From Chlamydiota bacterium (lineage in GTDB: Bacteria; Chlamydiota; Chlamydiia; Chlamydiales; Rhabdochlamydiaceae): 64,000 nt of DNA. The notes beneath the pieces are model-generated. The model ran no database searches and was not told where the DNA came from. It worked only from the letters and a program-made list of their open reading frames with translations. Position numbers and translations under genes: made by a program. Shown one piece after another: positions 8,458-18,650 of the stretch (the stretch's first letter is position 1; each line of letters begins with the position of its first letter). The DNA lies in contig JAJFMD010000005.1 of the NCBI GenBank assembly GCA_021772335.1, forward strand, positions 124,001 to 188,000, given 5' to 3'.

Positions 8458-11400
8458 CTATTTTAGGAGAATCGGCTTTAAGTATTTGCCGGTTAAGGAT
8501 TTAGGTGATTTTGAGAGCTTTTGAGGGGTGCCTGTGGCGACGATCATGCCTCCGTGGGCGCCGGACTCGGGCCCTAGGTCTATGAGGTGGTCGCATTGGG
8601 CGATGAGATCGAGGTTGTGCTCGATAATGATGACTGAATGGCCCTTATCGACGAGCTGGTGAAAGATGGGGATGAGTGTCGCAATATCGTCTGAGTGAAG
8701 ACCAATCGTCGGTTCATCAAAGAGATAGAGCGTGTGGCCTCGAGCGCGTTTAGCGAGCTCACGGCTGAGGCGGATGCGTTGTGCTTCTCCTCCGGATAGG
8801 GAGGCGATTTCTCGGTTGAGTTGGAGGTAGCCAAGGCCTACTGAGATCAGTGTATCAAGAATACGGACGATTTTTGGGATGGCAGTAAAGAATGCGCGTG
8901 CTTCTAGTATTGAGAGATTAGAGGCCTCTCCAAGGTTTTTTTCACGGTAGAGCACTTCAAGACTAATCGGATTGAGGCGTTTCCCTTTGCACGTTTCACA
9001 AGTGACAGAAACTGGAGGGAGGTATTGCAGTTCGATTTTTTGTTTGCCGAGTCCTTGGCAGGTCAAGCACATCCCTTTCTTGTGGTTGTGACTAAAGTGG
9101 CGCGGTTGAAGCCCTTTGACTTTGGATAGACCCATCGAAGCGTAGAGTGATCTGATGTGTGTGGAGAGATCTGTGTAGGTAGCAATGTCAGCACGGCTTG
9201 TGCCTCCTAGAGGGTTTTGTGCGATATAGATTTGTTTATCGATTTGGGAGAGCCCAGAAATTTCTGCGTTGCAGTAGGAGATTGTATCGCTTTTGCTGCG
9301 GCTTGCAAAATGCATTTGCAAAGCGGGTTGAAGCAGATCTCCCATAAGGCTTGATTTTCCTGAACCAGAGACGCCTGTTATTCCAGTTAGGGTGTTAAGA
9401 GGTATGTTGACATCGATATTTTTAAGGTTATTGATCGCGGCGTTTTTGATAGTGAGATGAGTTTCACTGGTGCGGGCTTTGGAAGGGAGCGTAATCGATT
9501 TTTTGCCAGAAAGGTAGAGTCCTGTGAGTGAATGGGGATTGTTTTTGATTTCTTCTAGTGTTCCTTGCGCACAGAGTTCTCCTCCTTGATCGCCCGCCTT
9601 GGGGCCAAAGTCGATGATGTGATCGGCAATTTTCATTGTTAGTGGATCGTGCTCGACGAGAAGGAGTGTATTGCCGAGATCACGCAAGGAGCGTAGCGCA
9701 TTATTAAGCATTGTTGTGTCGCGAGGATGAAGCCCGATCGTCGGTTCGTCGAGAATATAAAGACATCCAGTAAGTCCGCTGCCAAGTTGGCGGCTGAGGC
9801 GAATGCGTTGACTCTCTCCGCCACTGAGTGTTGGTGCAGAGCGCGCAAGAGAGAGATAGGAAAGACCAATTTCTTTGAGGAAGTGAAGTCGGTTTTTAAG
9901 TTGATCAAAAGCTTCAACTAGATAAGAGTGCTCAGAAAGGTCGAGCGTGAGTAAAAAATCATGCGCCTCATCAATCGGAAGCTCGCAAAAGTCGGAGATC
10001 GAGGTGTCTGCAATTTTGACATTGCGTGCTAGGGGATTAAGACGACTTCCTTTGCAGGAGGGGCATGTAAATTGATCGAGAAGAGGAAGGAGGTGTTCTC
10101 TAAGGGCGCTGCCTCCCATTTTCACAAAGTTTGATAGGGCAGAGGAGATGCCCAGCCAGCGTGCATTGGCATTTTTTTGTCCGAAGGAGAACGATTTTTC
10201 AGAGCCGTTAAGAATCAAATCGAGTTGATAGGTGTCAAGTTCAGAGAGTGGCGTATCTGGGTCAATGTTAGATTCATCGAGGAAAATGAAGAAGAGATCG
10301 AGTGCTGCGGTATGTGCATAATCTTTCCAAAGCAAATCAATGAGTTGATAGGAAGTGAGTTTCATTAACTCGGGAAAGTGGGTGAGTTTTGCTCCGTATT
10401 GAGAACCGATGCCAAGGCAACTTGGACACATCCCTTTTTCGTGGTTGAATGAAAAGGTGTGTGGTGTGATTGGAGGATACGATTTTCCTGTGCTTTTGAC
10501 AGCAAAAGCGAGGTTATAAAAGAGCTCTTCATCTTGTTTATCGATGAGAATTTTTCCATCGGAGAGATCTACAGCTTGAGCGAGCGCTTCGTGCAGTCTT
10601 TTTTCAATGTGGGGTTTGATCACTAGGCGGTCGATGATCAAGGCAATGTCGTTTTTGCGCCCTTTGTTAAAAGGAATATCCTCTTCGAGTAGGTGATCTT
10701 TACCGTTGAGGCGTAGGCGGAGATATCCGAGGCGGCGCAAATGATTACAAAGCTCTTGAAAACTCTCTGATTTTGGTAGGGTCAAGGGAGCAAGGATTTG
10801 GATTTTGGTTTTTTCAGGGAGTTTCATGATTTGTTTAAGCACAAACTCTAGAGTGATCGCTTCAATTTTCTCTCCTGTTTCAGGGCAAAAGGCTGTGCCG
10901 AGATAGGCATATATTAGACGGAGAAAATCATAACTCTCTGTCATCGTTCCTACTGTTGAACGAGGATTTCCTGCATGCGCTTTTTGTTCGATTGCAATCG
11001 CAGGACTTAATCCCGTAACACTATCGATTAAAGGGGGCGCCATCTGCTTGATGAACTGTCGGAGATAGCTTGAGAGCGATTCGCTATAGCGTCTTTGTCC
11101 TTCGGCATAAATGGTTTCAAAAGCGAAAGAACTTTTACCAGATCCTGAAGGACCTGTGCATACGGTGATTTTACCAAGTGGAAAATCGACGTTGAGGTTC
11201 TTGAGGTTGTTTTGCCTAGCACCGCGAACAGAAATCTCTTTGATTGGTTCTGCTTTTTGAAGAGAGACTTTTTTCCCTGACGTCTTTTTTAAGTAGGCGT
11301 TGAGAGCAAGACCTGTAGGGGTATTTAGTTTGGCTATTTTTTCTGGAGTGCCTACGGCGATGAGTTCTCCACCGAGTTCTCCTGCATCGGGTCCAAGTTC

Positions 11401-14103
11401 TAAAAGCCAATCTGCGGCTTGCAGTAAATCGAGATTGTGTTCGATAACAAACAGTGAATGACCGCGATCGACAAGCTTTTGTAAAATTGTTAGTAGCTTT
11501 GCAACGTCATCAAAGTGTAGACCAGTGGTTGGTTCGTCTAGGATATAGATTGTGTGACCGCGCTCTTTTTTAGAGAGCTCTTTGGCGAGTTTGATGCGCT
11601 GTGCTTCACCACCTGAAAGTGTTGGAGAGGCCTGACCGAGTTGGAGATAGCCAAGGCCTACTTGATCGAGTAGGAGAAGTTTGCGCTTAATTGGCTCGAG
11701 TGCTTCAAAAAAAGGAAGAGCTTCTTCAATTGTCATCGCAAGAATGTCGGCGATGGTTTTCCCTTTGTAGTGAATAGAGAGAGTTTCTCTGTCAAAACGT
11801 TTTCCGCGGCATTCTTCGCATGGGATCCACTCATCTTCCATGACATCGAGATCGAGTTTAATCATTCCCATCCCTGAACAGGAAAGACAAGATCCCTCTT
11901 TGACATTGAAACTAAAGCGCCCTGGTTTAAATCCTTTGGCTTCGCTCTCGGGAAGCATGCTGAAAAGATTGCGGATCTCATCAAACGCTTTGATGTAGGT
12001 TGCTGGGTTGGATCGGGGAGTGCGACCAATAGGACTTTGATCAATCGCGATGACTTTATCAACGTGTTCGATACCTAGAAGTTCTTCATGTTTGCCAACA
12101 CTTTTGCGCGCTTTTTGGAGCTTATTGGCTAGTAGTGGAGAGAGAATTTCATCGATCAGAGATGATTTTCCTGAGCCGGAGACGCCACTGATTCCAACAA
12201 ATAGACCGAGAGGGAACTCAACGGTGATCTTTTTGAGATTATGGTGACTGCACCCTGTGAGTGTAAGATTCTTTTTGCCTTTTTTGCGACGGACTTTTGG
12301 GCGCGGCGTTTGTATTTTACCAGAGAGATAAGCGCCAGTTAGCGAGAGAGGATTATTGATGATTTCAGAGAGAGTTCCTTGAGCAACGACTTCTCCGCCA
12401 AGGCGTCCAGCGCCGGGGCCAATATCGATGATTTGATCAGCAGCGAGCATTGTATCAGCATCATGTTCAACAACGATGACGGTATTGCCTTGATCACGAA
12501 GTCTCTCGAGTGTTGCAATAAGCTTGGCATGATCGCGAGAATGTAAACCAATAGAAGGCTCGTCGAGAACATAGGTCGCATTGACAAGTCCTGCTCCTAG
12601 AAGAGAGGCTAGGCGTACGCGTTGCGACTCTCCACCTGAAAGCGTCGGAGAACTGCGTTCGAGAGATAGGTAGTTAAGGCCAACGGCTGAGAGGTAAGAG
12701 AGGCGTTGTGTAATTTCAGAGAGAAGTTGCTCAGCGATCTTTTTTTCTAGCTTGGTCAGTTTGAGATTTTGAAAGAAGTTCAAGCTTTCAGAAATGGGGA
12801 GAGCTAGCAATTCTGGTAGGCGCATCTTGTGAAAGCGCGCTGCTGCGGGGTAAGGCTTGATCCTCTCGCCGTGACAAGCGTGGCAAGGAGCTTTGATCAT
12901 CAGCTCGTGCATTTTGTTTTTATAAAGCTCGCTGCTCGCTTCTTCATAGCGTTTGCGCGCTTCGTGTAGAACTCCCCGCCATTGTATGTAATCATTCCAC
13001 TGCATTTTTTTGTGGGGATGGACGAAACGCATGCGCGTCCACTTTTTTACAGTGCCGTAAAGAAAGATCTTTTTTGCGCGTTTAGATAAATCTTTCCAAG
13101 GTGTAGAGACTTCGAAATTGTGAAGACGGGCGAGGTTATTGTAAATATTGCCATAGCGCACCGTGTTGTAAGAACTTGCAATCGAGCAACAATCTTCGGC
13201 GATACTTTTATTAGGGTCGATAATTTTATCGAGGTCAAACTCTTCTGTAATGCCGAGACCTTGGCATGTTGGGCACATACCGAGTGGATGGTTAAAAGAA
13301 AAATCACGCGCTTCTAAAGGAGGATAAGATTTACCAGATTTAGGGGAGAAGGCAAGTCTTGAGAAAAGCTGCTCTTCGTTATTGGTCAGATTAAGAGCAA
13401 TTAGCAATCCTTGCCCTTCATCTAATGCGAGCTGCACAGCTTCTTTAAGACGAGAGGGAGATGTTTTACCAATGATTAAGCGATCGATTACAATTTCAAG
13501 TGTATGATTAACAGTACCATCGATGGCAATCTGTTCGCTGAGATCAATGAGCTCTCCATCGAGACGCGCTTTGGTAAAGCCCTGTTTGATAAGCTGAGCA
13601 ATGTCTTCTTTGAGCTCTCCCTTCTTTTCTCTGATATGTGGCGCAAGCAGGATGAGTTTGGTTTCTTTGGGAAAGGTTGATATAGCAGAAGCTATTTGCT
13701 CAAGGCTTTGAGGTGTAACAGGTTCTGAGCTGATAGGGCAGTAGCCTGTAGCAAGCCTAGCATATAGGACGCGTAGAAAGTCGAGAATACCTGTCATTGT
13801 CGCAACAATTGAGCGGGGATTATTGCCACGTGATTTTTGCTCAATCGCGATGGTAGGTGATATGCCGCTGATTAGCTTGACATCTGGTTTTGGAAGATCT
13901 GTCAGGTGCCTTCGTGTCATTGCTGGCAATGATTCGACATAGCGCCGTTGGCCTTCAGTATAGATTGTATCAAAGGCTAAAGAGCTCTTGCCAGAGCCTG
14001 AAACGCCGGTAATAACGATCAGCTGGTTATGGGGAAGAGAGAGATCAATATTCTTAAGATTATTGACATTTACTCCTTTTAAAATGATTGAGCTCTGTTT
14101 CAT
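8458..14103 (-). CDS. uvrA: UvrABC excision nuclease subunit A, fused double-length form
   Basis: DNA-damage recognition ATPase of nucleotide excision repair. At 1881 residues it is twice the normal UvrA (about 940): a head-to-tail fusion of two UvrA units. Four Walker A motifs (GVSGSGKSS or GPSGSGKSS) lie at about residues 33, 640, 988 and 1579. ABC signatures LSGGESQR or LSGGEAQR and DEPT Walker B motifs follow each. Zinc-binding CxxC pairs are visible in both halves (CPTCQGLG with CHACHGE, CLSCSGMG with CEECRGK, CPSCLGIG with CPSCKGS, CLTCQGLG with CETCKGK). This double form is known from Chlamydiae. Normal UvrA works as a dimer, so one chain may supply a whole UvrA2 equivalent. uvrB and uvrC are not in the window. 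Confidence 0.97.
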   Translation of the reverse strand: MKQSSIILKGVNVNNLKNIDLSLPHNQLIVITGVSGSGKSSLAFDTIYTEGQRRYVESLPAMTRRHLTDLPKPDVKLISGISPTIAIEQKSRGNNPRSIVATMTGILDFLRVLYARLATGYCPISSEPVTPQSLEQIASAISTFPKETKLILLAPHIREKKGELKEDIAQLIKQGFTKARLDGELIDLSEQIAIDGTVNHTLEIVIDRLIIGKTSPSRLKEAVQLALDEGQGLLIALNLTNNEEQLFSRLAFSPKSGKSYPPLEARDFSFNHPLGMCPTCQGLGITEEFDLDKIIDPNKSIAEDCCSIASSYNTVRYGNIYNNLARLHNFEVSTPWKDLSKRAKKIFLYGTVKKWTRMRFVHPHKKMQWNDYIQWRGVLHEARKRYEEASSELYKNKMHELMIKAPCHACHGERIKPYPAAARFHKMRLPELLALPISESLNFFQNLKLTKLEKKIAEQLLSEITQRLSYLSAVGLNYLSLERSSPTLSGGESQRVRLASLLGAGLVNATYVLDEPSIGLHSRDHAKLIATLERLRDQGNTVIVVEHDADTMLAADQIIDIGPGAGRLGGEVVAQGTLSEIINNPLSLTGAYLSGKIQTPRPKVRRKKGKKNLTLTGCSHHNLKKITVEFPLGLFVGISGVSGSGKSSLIDEILSPLLANKLQKARKSVGKHEELLGIEHVDKVIAIDQSPIGRTPRSNPATYIKAFDEIRNLFSMLPESEAKGFKPGRFSFNVKEGSCLSCSGMGMIKLDLDVMEDEWIPCEECRGKRFDRETLSIHYKGKTIADILAMTIEEALPFFEALEPIKRKLLLLDQVGLGYLQLGQASPTLSGGEAQRIKLAKELSKKERGHTIYILDEPTTGLHFDDVAKLLTILQKLVDRGHSLFVIEHNLDLLQAADWLLELGPDAGELGGELIAVGTPEKIAKLNTPTGLALNAYLKKTSGKKVSLQKAEPIKEISVRGARQNNLKNLNVDFPLGKITVCTGPSGSGKSSFAFETIYAEGQRRYSESLSSYLRQFIKQMAPPLIDSVTGLSPAIAIEQKAHAGNPRSTVGTMTESYDFLRLIYAYLGTAFCPETGEKIEAITLEFVLKQIMKLPEKTKIQILAPLTLPKSESFQELCNHLRRLGYLRLRLNGKDHLLEEDIPFNKGRKNDIALIIDRLVIKPHIEKRLHEALAQAVDLSDGKILIDKQDEELFYNLAFAVKSTGKSYPPITPHTFSFNHEKGMCPSCLGIGSQYGAKLTHFPELMKLTSYQLIDLLWKDYAHTAALDLFFIFLDESNIDPDTPLSELDTYQLDLILNGSEKSFSFGQKNANARWLGISSALSNFVKMGGSALREHLLPLLDQFTCPSCKGSRLNPLARNVKIADTSISDFCELPIDEAHDFLLTLDLSEHSYLVEAFDQLKNRLHFLKEIGLSYLSLARSAPTLSGGESQRIRLSRQLGSGLTGCLYILDEPTIGLHPRDTTMLNNALRSLRDLGNTLLLVEHDPLTMKIADHIIDFGPKAGDQGGELCAQGTLEEIKNNPHSLTGLYLSGKKSITLPSKARTSETHLTIKNAAINNLKNIDVNIPLNTLTGITGVSGSGKSSLMGDLLQPALQMHFASRSKSDTISYCNAEISGLSQIDKQIYIAQNPLGGTSRADIATYTDLSTHIRSLYASMGLSKVKGLQPRHFSHNHKKGMCLTCQGLGKQKIELQYLPPVSVTCETCKGKRLNPISLEVLYREKNLGEASNLSILEARAFFTAIPKIVRILDTLISVGLGYLQLNREIASLSGGEAQRIRLSRELAKRARGHTLYLFDEPTIGLHSDDIATLIPIFHQLVDKGHSVIIIEHNLDLIAQCDHLIDLGPESGAHGGMIVATGTPQKLSKSPKSLTGKYLKPILLK

Positions 14104-14261
14104 TAAATTTTTTAGTATATAAAATTAAAGGTTTAAATCTGTGTAATAATCAAAATAAATGGGTCTTGACTGTAAGATTTGTAAAACATAGTAGTAAATT
14201 TTTTTAGTATGTAAATTTAATATCATTTGTGGTAATCTGTTTCCTAAAAAATAGAGTTAAT

Positions 14262-16034
14262 ATGGTAGTACCTGCTTACAATAGTGATTCAGTAAATCAG
14301 CCGTTTTCAGCAATACCGAGCTTTGAGCAGCCTTTTGATCCCTCTATAGAGAATGAGGAAATCGACTGGAAACTCGAAACCGCAGCAAAAGCGTTAAAAG
14401 ACAAAAGTGGTTGGCACCGCATTACTATTTCTCAAGGTGACGGATATATTAAACCAATTATTGTAAAAGTGCAAAATGTCTTTTGGCACTTTGTCTCTTT
14501 GGTTTTTGGTTGGTTAATTCCTCAACTTTCTAATCTATTCCCTCAGCGATTTAAAGCTGAAAATCGCGCGGTTATCGACTTTTTATACGAAAATTTCAGT
14601 AAAGAACGAGTGGAGCTGGTTTCTAAGCGCTATAATCTCAATATCGAAGAGCGTTATCAGCGCGGAATGAGCATTACACGCAGCACTTTCGAAAAAGTGC
14701 TTTATGGTATGGCCGATACACGCATTGAAGATTTTCATAATTTATTTGATGAAGTAAAAAGCGGGAGAAAGGTTGTCCGTCATCTCTCTGAAGAGGCGAC
14801 GAATAAATTTAGAGAATCTCTTGAGAAATACGACAGTTATGAAGATTTACCTCCTGATGCTTCTGATTTTTTCTTTAAAGTGTTAATTCCAACCGAAAAT
14901 GTTAAAACTCTGTTTCTCAACAATCCTCCAGAGGTAAATAGTTGGATTGGGAGATCAAGTCGACCTAGAGCATATGTCATTGATCTATATCGTCGCTCTG
15001 ATAACCGCAAAGTCGAATATGGTGATGTAAATTTTTCCATGATTGCTCTTAAACGCATTCTTTCTCACGTTACTCCAGAAGGCGTGATGATTCCTGGGCA
15101 TGATGGAGCGCGCTATGTTCATTCAAAAGTGATCAAAGGTGGTGCAAATACTCTATTTTTGAAAACTGCCACAAAACCCATGAGTGATCCGGAGCAAGAC
15201 TTTCATTATCAAAACTGGGTCATGATGCTAAGTACTCGATCAAAGCTCACTTATGTGGAAGCATGGCGTAGTTTATTGGGAATTTTTGAAAATAATATAG
15301 GTGCTGAAGGATTAATTCGCAGTTATGAAAAGATTAAAGATCTGGTTACAGATCCAGATCTTGGCTTTATCCGTTCTTCAGATGAAAAATTTACAATAAG
15401 CGGTTTCAGTCAAGGGGCAACGCAAGCAGAACGTTTGTTTTGCATTCCCGAAATGTTCTCTCGCATAGAACGCGCTTATCTTATTAGTGGTCCAGGAATT
15501 GAGAGTTCTTCTTGCCAATGGTTTAGAAAGTTAGGCGATCAGATTGATTGTGCAGATAACAAGAAAAAAATCACTTTTGTTACGCACACGCGCGATCGAA
15601 TTTTTGATGCAGGAGATCGTCATATAGGAGCGCATTGTGATACGAGTAAGATCGAGATTGATTACCATATTATTGATGTAGAGACAGGCCGTACTAATAA
15701 GAAGTATGATCATGAGATTGATAGTGAGAAAAAACGCCCTCCTACTCCAAATAGTTGGGGACTATATGGGGCTGTTTTCCATAGTTTATTTCATCGTCAC
15801 AGTCAAATAAATCATATCGATGATTGTACAGTAGGCTCTGCTATTGAACATCAAGTTTTATCCAATCAAAATTCCGAGCATCGAAAAAAAATCGAATACT
15901 ATCTAAATATTATTGACGATGAGCAACGCAGTCATATTGATTTTTGGCATAGAGCGACGAGTTGGGGAGCTCCCGACAAGTACAACAGTTGGTTAATAAG
16001 AAGATACGGCTCCAATCCACCAATTAGTCTTTAA
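14262..16034 (+). CDS. Predicted alpha/beta-hydrolase-like protein, function unknown
   Basis: A 590-residue protein. Residues about 60-95 contain an aromatic hydrophobic stretch (FWHFVSLVFGWLIPQL) that could lie on or in a membrane. Around residue 390 sits GFSQGA, a nucleophile-elbow motif (GxSxG) preceded by beta-strand-like FTISG. The later THTRDRIFDAGD and GAHCD could supply the acid and His. The triad is therefore plausible but not proven. I chose the ATG at 14262, preceded by AGAG; an in-frame GTG at 14229 would add 11 residues. The gene lies between uvrA (divergent) and pyk. The specific family was not recognised; a lipase or esterase acting at a membrane is one possibility. Confidence 0.72.
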   Translation: MVVPAYNSDSVNQPFSAIPSFEQPFDPSIENEEIDWKLETAAKALKDKSGWHRITISQGDGYIKPIIVKVQNVFWHFVSLVFGWLIPQLSNLFPQRFKAENRAVIDFLYENFSKERVELVSKRYNLNIEERYQRGMSITRSTFEKVLYGMADTRIEDFHNLFDEVKSGRKVVRHLSEEATNKFRESLEKYDSYEDLPPDASDFFFKVLIPTENVKTLFLNNPPEVNSWIGRSSRPRAYVIDLYRRSDNRKVEYGDVNFSMIALKRILSHVTPEGVMIPGHDGARYVHSKVIKGGANTLFLKTATKPMSDPEQDFHYQNWVMMLSTRSKLTYVEAWRSLLGIFENNIGAEGLIRSYEKIKDLVTDPDLGFIRSSDEKFTISGFSQGATQAERLFCIPEMFSRIERAYLISGPGIESSSCQWFRKLGDQIDCADNKKKITFVTHTRDRIFDAGDRHIGAHCDTSKIEIDYHIIDVETGRTNKKYDHEIDSEKKRPPTPNSWGLYGAVFHSLFHRHSQINHIDDCTVGSAIEHQVLSNQNSEHRKKIEYYLNIIDDEQRSHIDFWHRATSWGAPDKYNSWLIRRYGSNPPISL

Positions 16035-16108
16035 TCATAGCAAAAAATATTGTTTCAATATAAAGAGACTGTTACGGTTAAGCTAAACATTAGCTTAAGG
16101 TGAATAGT

Positions 16109-17887
16109 TTGCGTACACGAACAAAAGTCATTTGCACCATTGGTCCTTCTGTAGCTTCTCCTGAAAAAATTCTAGAATTAATCGACGCAGGAATGAATGT
16201 TGCGCGCATTAATTTTAGCCATGGCAATTATGATGATCACAAAAAAGTGATCGATATGCTTAAGAAAGCTCGTGAAAAGCGCGGGGTTCCTTTAGCAATC
16301 ATGCTCGATACTAAAGGTCCTGAAATTCGCATAGGAGAGATCTCTGGTGGAGAAATTGCTGTTGTTACAGGAGATAAACTCGTATTAGTAGAAATCCCAA
16401 CCACCGCAAAAGATGAAATTCAAATTGTGCCTGAGGGAATTCTAAAAGATATCGATGAAGATGTGTCGGTACTGTTCGATGATGGCTATATTACTTCTAA
16501 AGTCATTGCTAAGGAAAAGGGACGCATTACTGTAAAGATCCTCAATAGCGGAAAAATTAAAAGCCGCAAAGGCGTTAATATTCCTGGAGCTCAGATCGAT
16601 CTTCCCGCTTTAACTCCTAAAGATATTGAGGATATTATTTTTGGCTGTAAGGAAGATGTCGATATTGTCGCGGCTTCTTTTATTCGATCTGCAGATCACA
16701 TTCAAGAGATAAAAAAGCTTCTTATACAACATGGAAAAGCTGATGTTCTTGTTTTAGCGAAGATTGAAAATAGTATTGGAGTGAAGAATTTTGATTCAAT
16801 CGTCCAAGCTTCAGATGGCATTATGATCGCACGGGGTGATTTAGGGGTAGAGCTCCCTTTAAAGCAAGTGCCGATGCTACAAAAAATGATGATTCGCAAC
16901 TGCTATAAAGTTGCAAAGCCCGTTGTAACCGCAACGCAGATGTTAGAATCGATGATTCAGTGTCCAAGGCCAACGCGTGCTGAGGTTTCTGATGTTGCCA
17001 ATGCGATTTATGATAGTAGTAGTGCGGTAATGCTCTCTGGTGAAACAGCAATGGGGCAGTATCCTATAGCCACTGTCAAAATGATGAAAGAGATTATTGA
17101 AGAATCTGAAAAGCAGTTTGATTACTCTGAGTTCTTTTATCGCGATTCAAAAAGTAGTTTCAACGATATCTCTCAGTCCATTGCTTTAGCTACAGTGAAA
17201 ACGGCCTATAATTCAAATGCTAAAGCGATTTTTACCTATACAAATAGCGGACAAATTGTCCGTATGTTATCGCGCTTTCGCCCTAAAATGCCGATTATCG
17301 CTCTGACTTCAAATCCTAAGGTGTATCATCAAATGGCCTTGTTTTGGGGAGCGAATCCAGTCAAACCGTGTCCATGCTCCAATAATGAAGAAGCTTTTAA
17401 GATCATGACCGAGTATGCACTCAAGCAAAAGTTGTGCAAATATGGAGATATTGTTGTCATTGCTTCGGGCAATCCTTTTGGAATCAAAGGAACAACGAAT
17501 ATGATGATCGTTGAGAGTATCGGTGATGTGCTTGTGCGTGGGTATTCTTCAGAAGGTCCTGTTGTGCACGGGAAAATTGCAATTATCCACACTCCTGAAA
17601 AGAAAAAGGAAAGCGATGTCAAAGAGCGTATTGTCGTTATTTCTCGTTTTGATAAATCATATATTCCATTGTTGAAATACGCTTTAGGAATTGTGATGCA
17701 CAATACTCCAGATGATAAGCAGTCAGAAAAAGAGGCTCAAGAATTTGCGCGCTCATTGAATTTGCCTTTGTTAATTCGTGCTGATGGAGCTCTGGATTTC
17801 CTTAAGGAAGATAGAAGTGTGACACTAGATCCTCAGCAAGGTCTTGTCTATAAAAGTCGTGTGGGCAAAGGTCCAGAAGATCTCTAG
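16109..17887 (+). CDS. pyk: Pyruvate kinase with extra C-terminal mobile-type domain
   Basis: Converts phosphoenolpyruvate and ADP to pyruvate and ATP, the last step of glycolysis. The N-terminal RTKVICTIGPS, the substrate loop MLDTKGPEIR and the IMIARGDLGVELP active-site signature (about residues 235-247) are all present. Typical pyruvate kinases have about 470-485 residues; this one has about 592. The extra 110 residues resemble a PEP-utiliser mobile domain (ending VTLDPQQGLVYKSR), like the extra domain of Geobacillus pyruvate kinase, but without the TSHAA motif of true phosphotransfer domains. I prefer the TTG start at 16109 because AAGGTGA lies 5 nt upstream; a GTG at 16100 would overlap that ribosome site. 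Confidence 0.95.
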   Translation: MRTRTKVICTIGPSVASPEKILELIDAGMNVARINFSHGNYDDHKKVIDMLKKAREKRGVPLAIMLDTKGPEIRIGEISGGEIAVVTGDKLVLVEIPTTAKDEIQIVPEGILKDIDEDVSVLFDDGYITSKVIAKEKGRITVKILNSGKIKSRKGVNIPGAQIDLPALTPKDIEDIIFGCKEDVDIVAASFIRSADHIQEIKKLLIQHGKADVLVLAKIENSIGVKNFDSIVQASDGIMIARGDLGVELPLKQVPMLQKMMIRNCYKVAKPVVTATQMLESMIQCPRPTRAEVSDVANAIYDSSSAVMLSGETAMGQYPIATVKMMKEIIEESEKQFDYSEFFYRDSKSSFNDISQSIALATVKTAYNSNAKAIFTYTNSGQIVRMLSRFRPKMPIIALTSNPKVYHQMALFWGANPVKPCPCSNNEEAFKIMTEYALKQKLCKYGDIVVIASGNPFGIKGTTNMMIVESIGDVLVRGYSSEGPVVHGKIAIIHTPEKKKESDVKERIVVISRFDKSYIPLLKYALGIVMHNTPDDKQSEKEAQEFARSLNLPLLIRADGALDFLKEDRSVTLDPQQGLVYKSRVGKGPEDL

Positions 17888-17918
17888 AGATTTGAAAAAA
17901 ATAAATTAGGCTTCTGGG

Positions 17919-18647
17919 TTAGTTTGAATATGCTGCAGTAGCTAGGCTAGCCGCGCATAGTGCAGCTGTTTCTGCGCGCAAGACATTTTCATGTAATAAT
18001 ACCGGAGTGGCATTGAGTTCTTTAATAAAGAATGCAATCTCATCGTTATGCCACCCTTTTTCAGGACCAATCAGTAATAAGATTGAGTCTTTTGTTTTAC
18101 CTAAGTCAGAAATATAACAATTGAGCTTTTGCTTTCCTAATGAGGGATCAGCCAAGAGCAGGTGTTTAGCACCTAATGTTTTCAGTTCAGAAAGTTTGTC
18201 TAAAAAGGTAATCGTTGGCAGATCAAGTCTGCCGCATTGCTTTAGTGCTCCAATTGCTAGGTCATAGATCCGTTTTCTTTTGTTTTCAGATAAAGAGCTT
18301 AGCTCGCTATTTTTACTTGGAAAAAGCGCAAAAGAGCTAATTCCAAGTTCTGTTCCTTTTTCAATGACAAGTTCAAGGCGATTGGGACGTAAAAGAGCTT
18401 GAGCTAGAATGATTTGAGGCGATGGAGGGTGTTTTTCCTCAACAGAAAGAATTTCAAGAGTCGTTTGTGCTTTATCAGCTGAGATAACCTTTCCTTTAGC
18501 GAGAGCATTTTTTCCGTTGACAAGTTCAACTATATCACCACTTTTAACTCGCATGACACTGGAAAGATGGTGTGATTCTTGCCCTTTAAGAACAACGCGT
18601 TTGTCATTGCTAAATTGTTCGGGAAGATAGAAACGATTATCTGGCAT
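17919..18647 (-). CDS. rsmE: 16S rRNA m3U1498 methyltransferase
   Basis: SPOUT-class methyltransferase that methylates U1498 of 16S rRNA. The 242 residues match the family length. The N-terminal PUA-like part is visible (FYLPEQF, HHLSSVMRVKSGD). The SAM-binding knot region carries LIGPEKGW (about 193-200) and VLRAETAALCA (about 221-231), both typical of RsmE. The start overlaps nothing; the upstream cdaR stop is 3 bp away, so it probably belongs to the cdaA-cdaR operon. It is convergent with pyk. Confidence 0.93.
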   Translation of the reverse strand: MPDNRFYLPEQFSNDKRVVLKGQESHHLSSVMRVKSGDIVELVNGKNALAKGKVISADKAQTTLEILSVEEKHPPSPQIILAQALLRPNRLELVIEKGTELGISSFALFPSKNSELSSLSENKRKRIYDLAIGALKQCGRLDLPTITFLDKLSELKTLGAKHLLLADPSLGKQKLNCYISDLGKTKDSILLLIGPEKGWHNDEIAFFIKELNATPVLLHENVLRAETAALCAASLATAAYSN

Positions 18648-18650
18648 TAT

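Noticed and set aside
17329-17703. 124-codon antisense frame in pyk
   Set aside because: Antisense shadow of a well-supported enzyme; composition is not coding-like.
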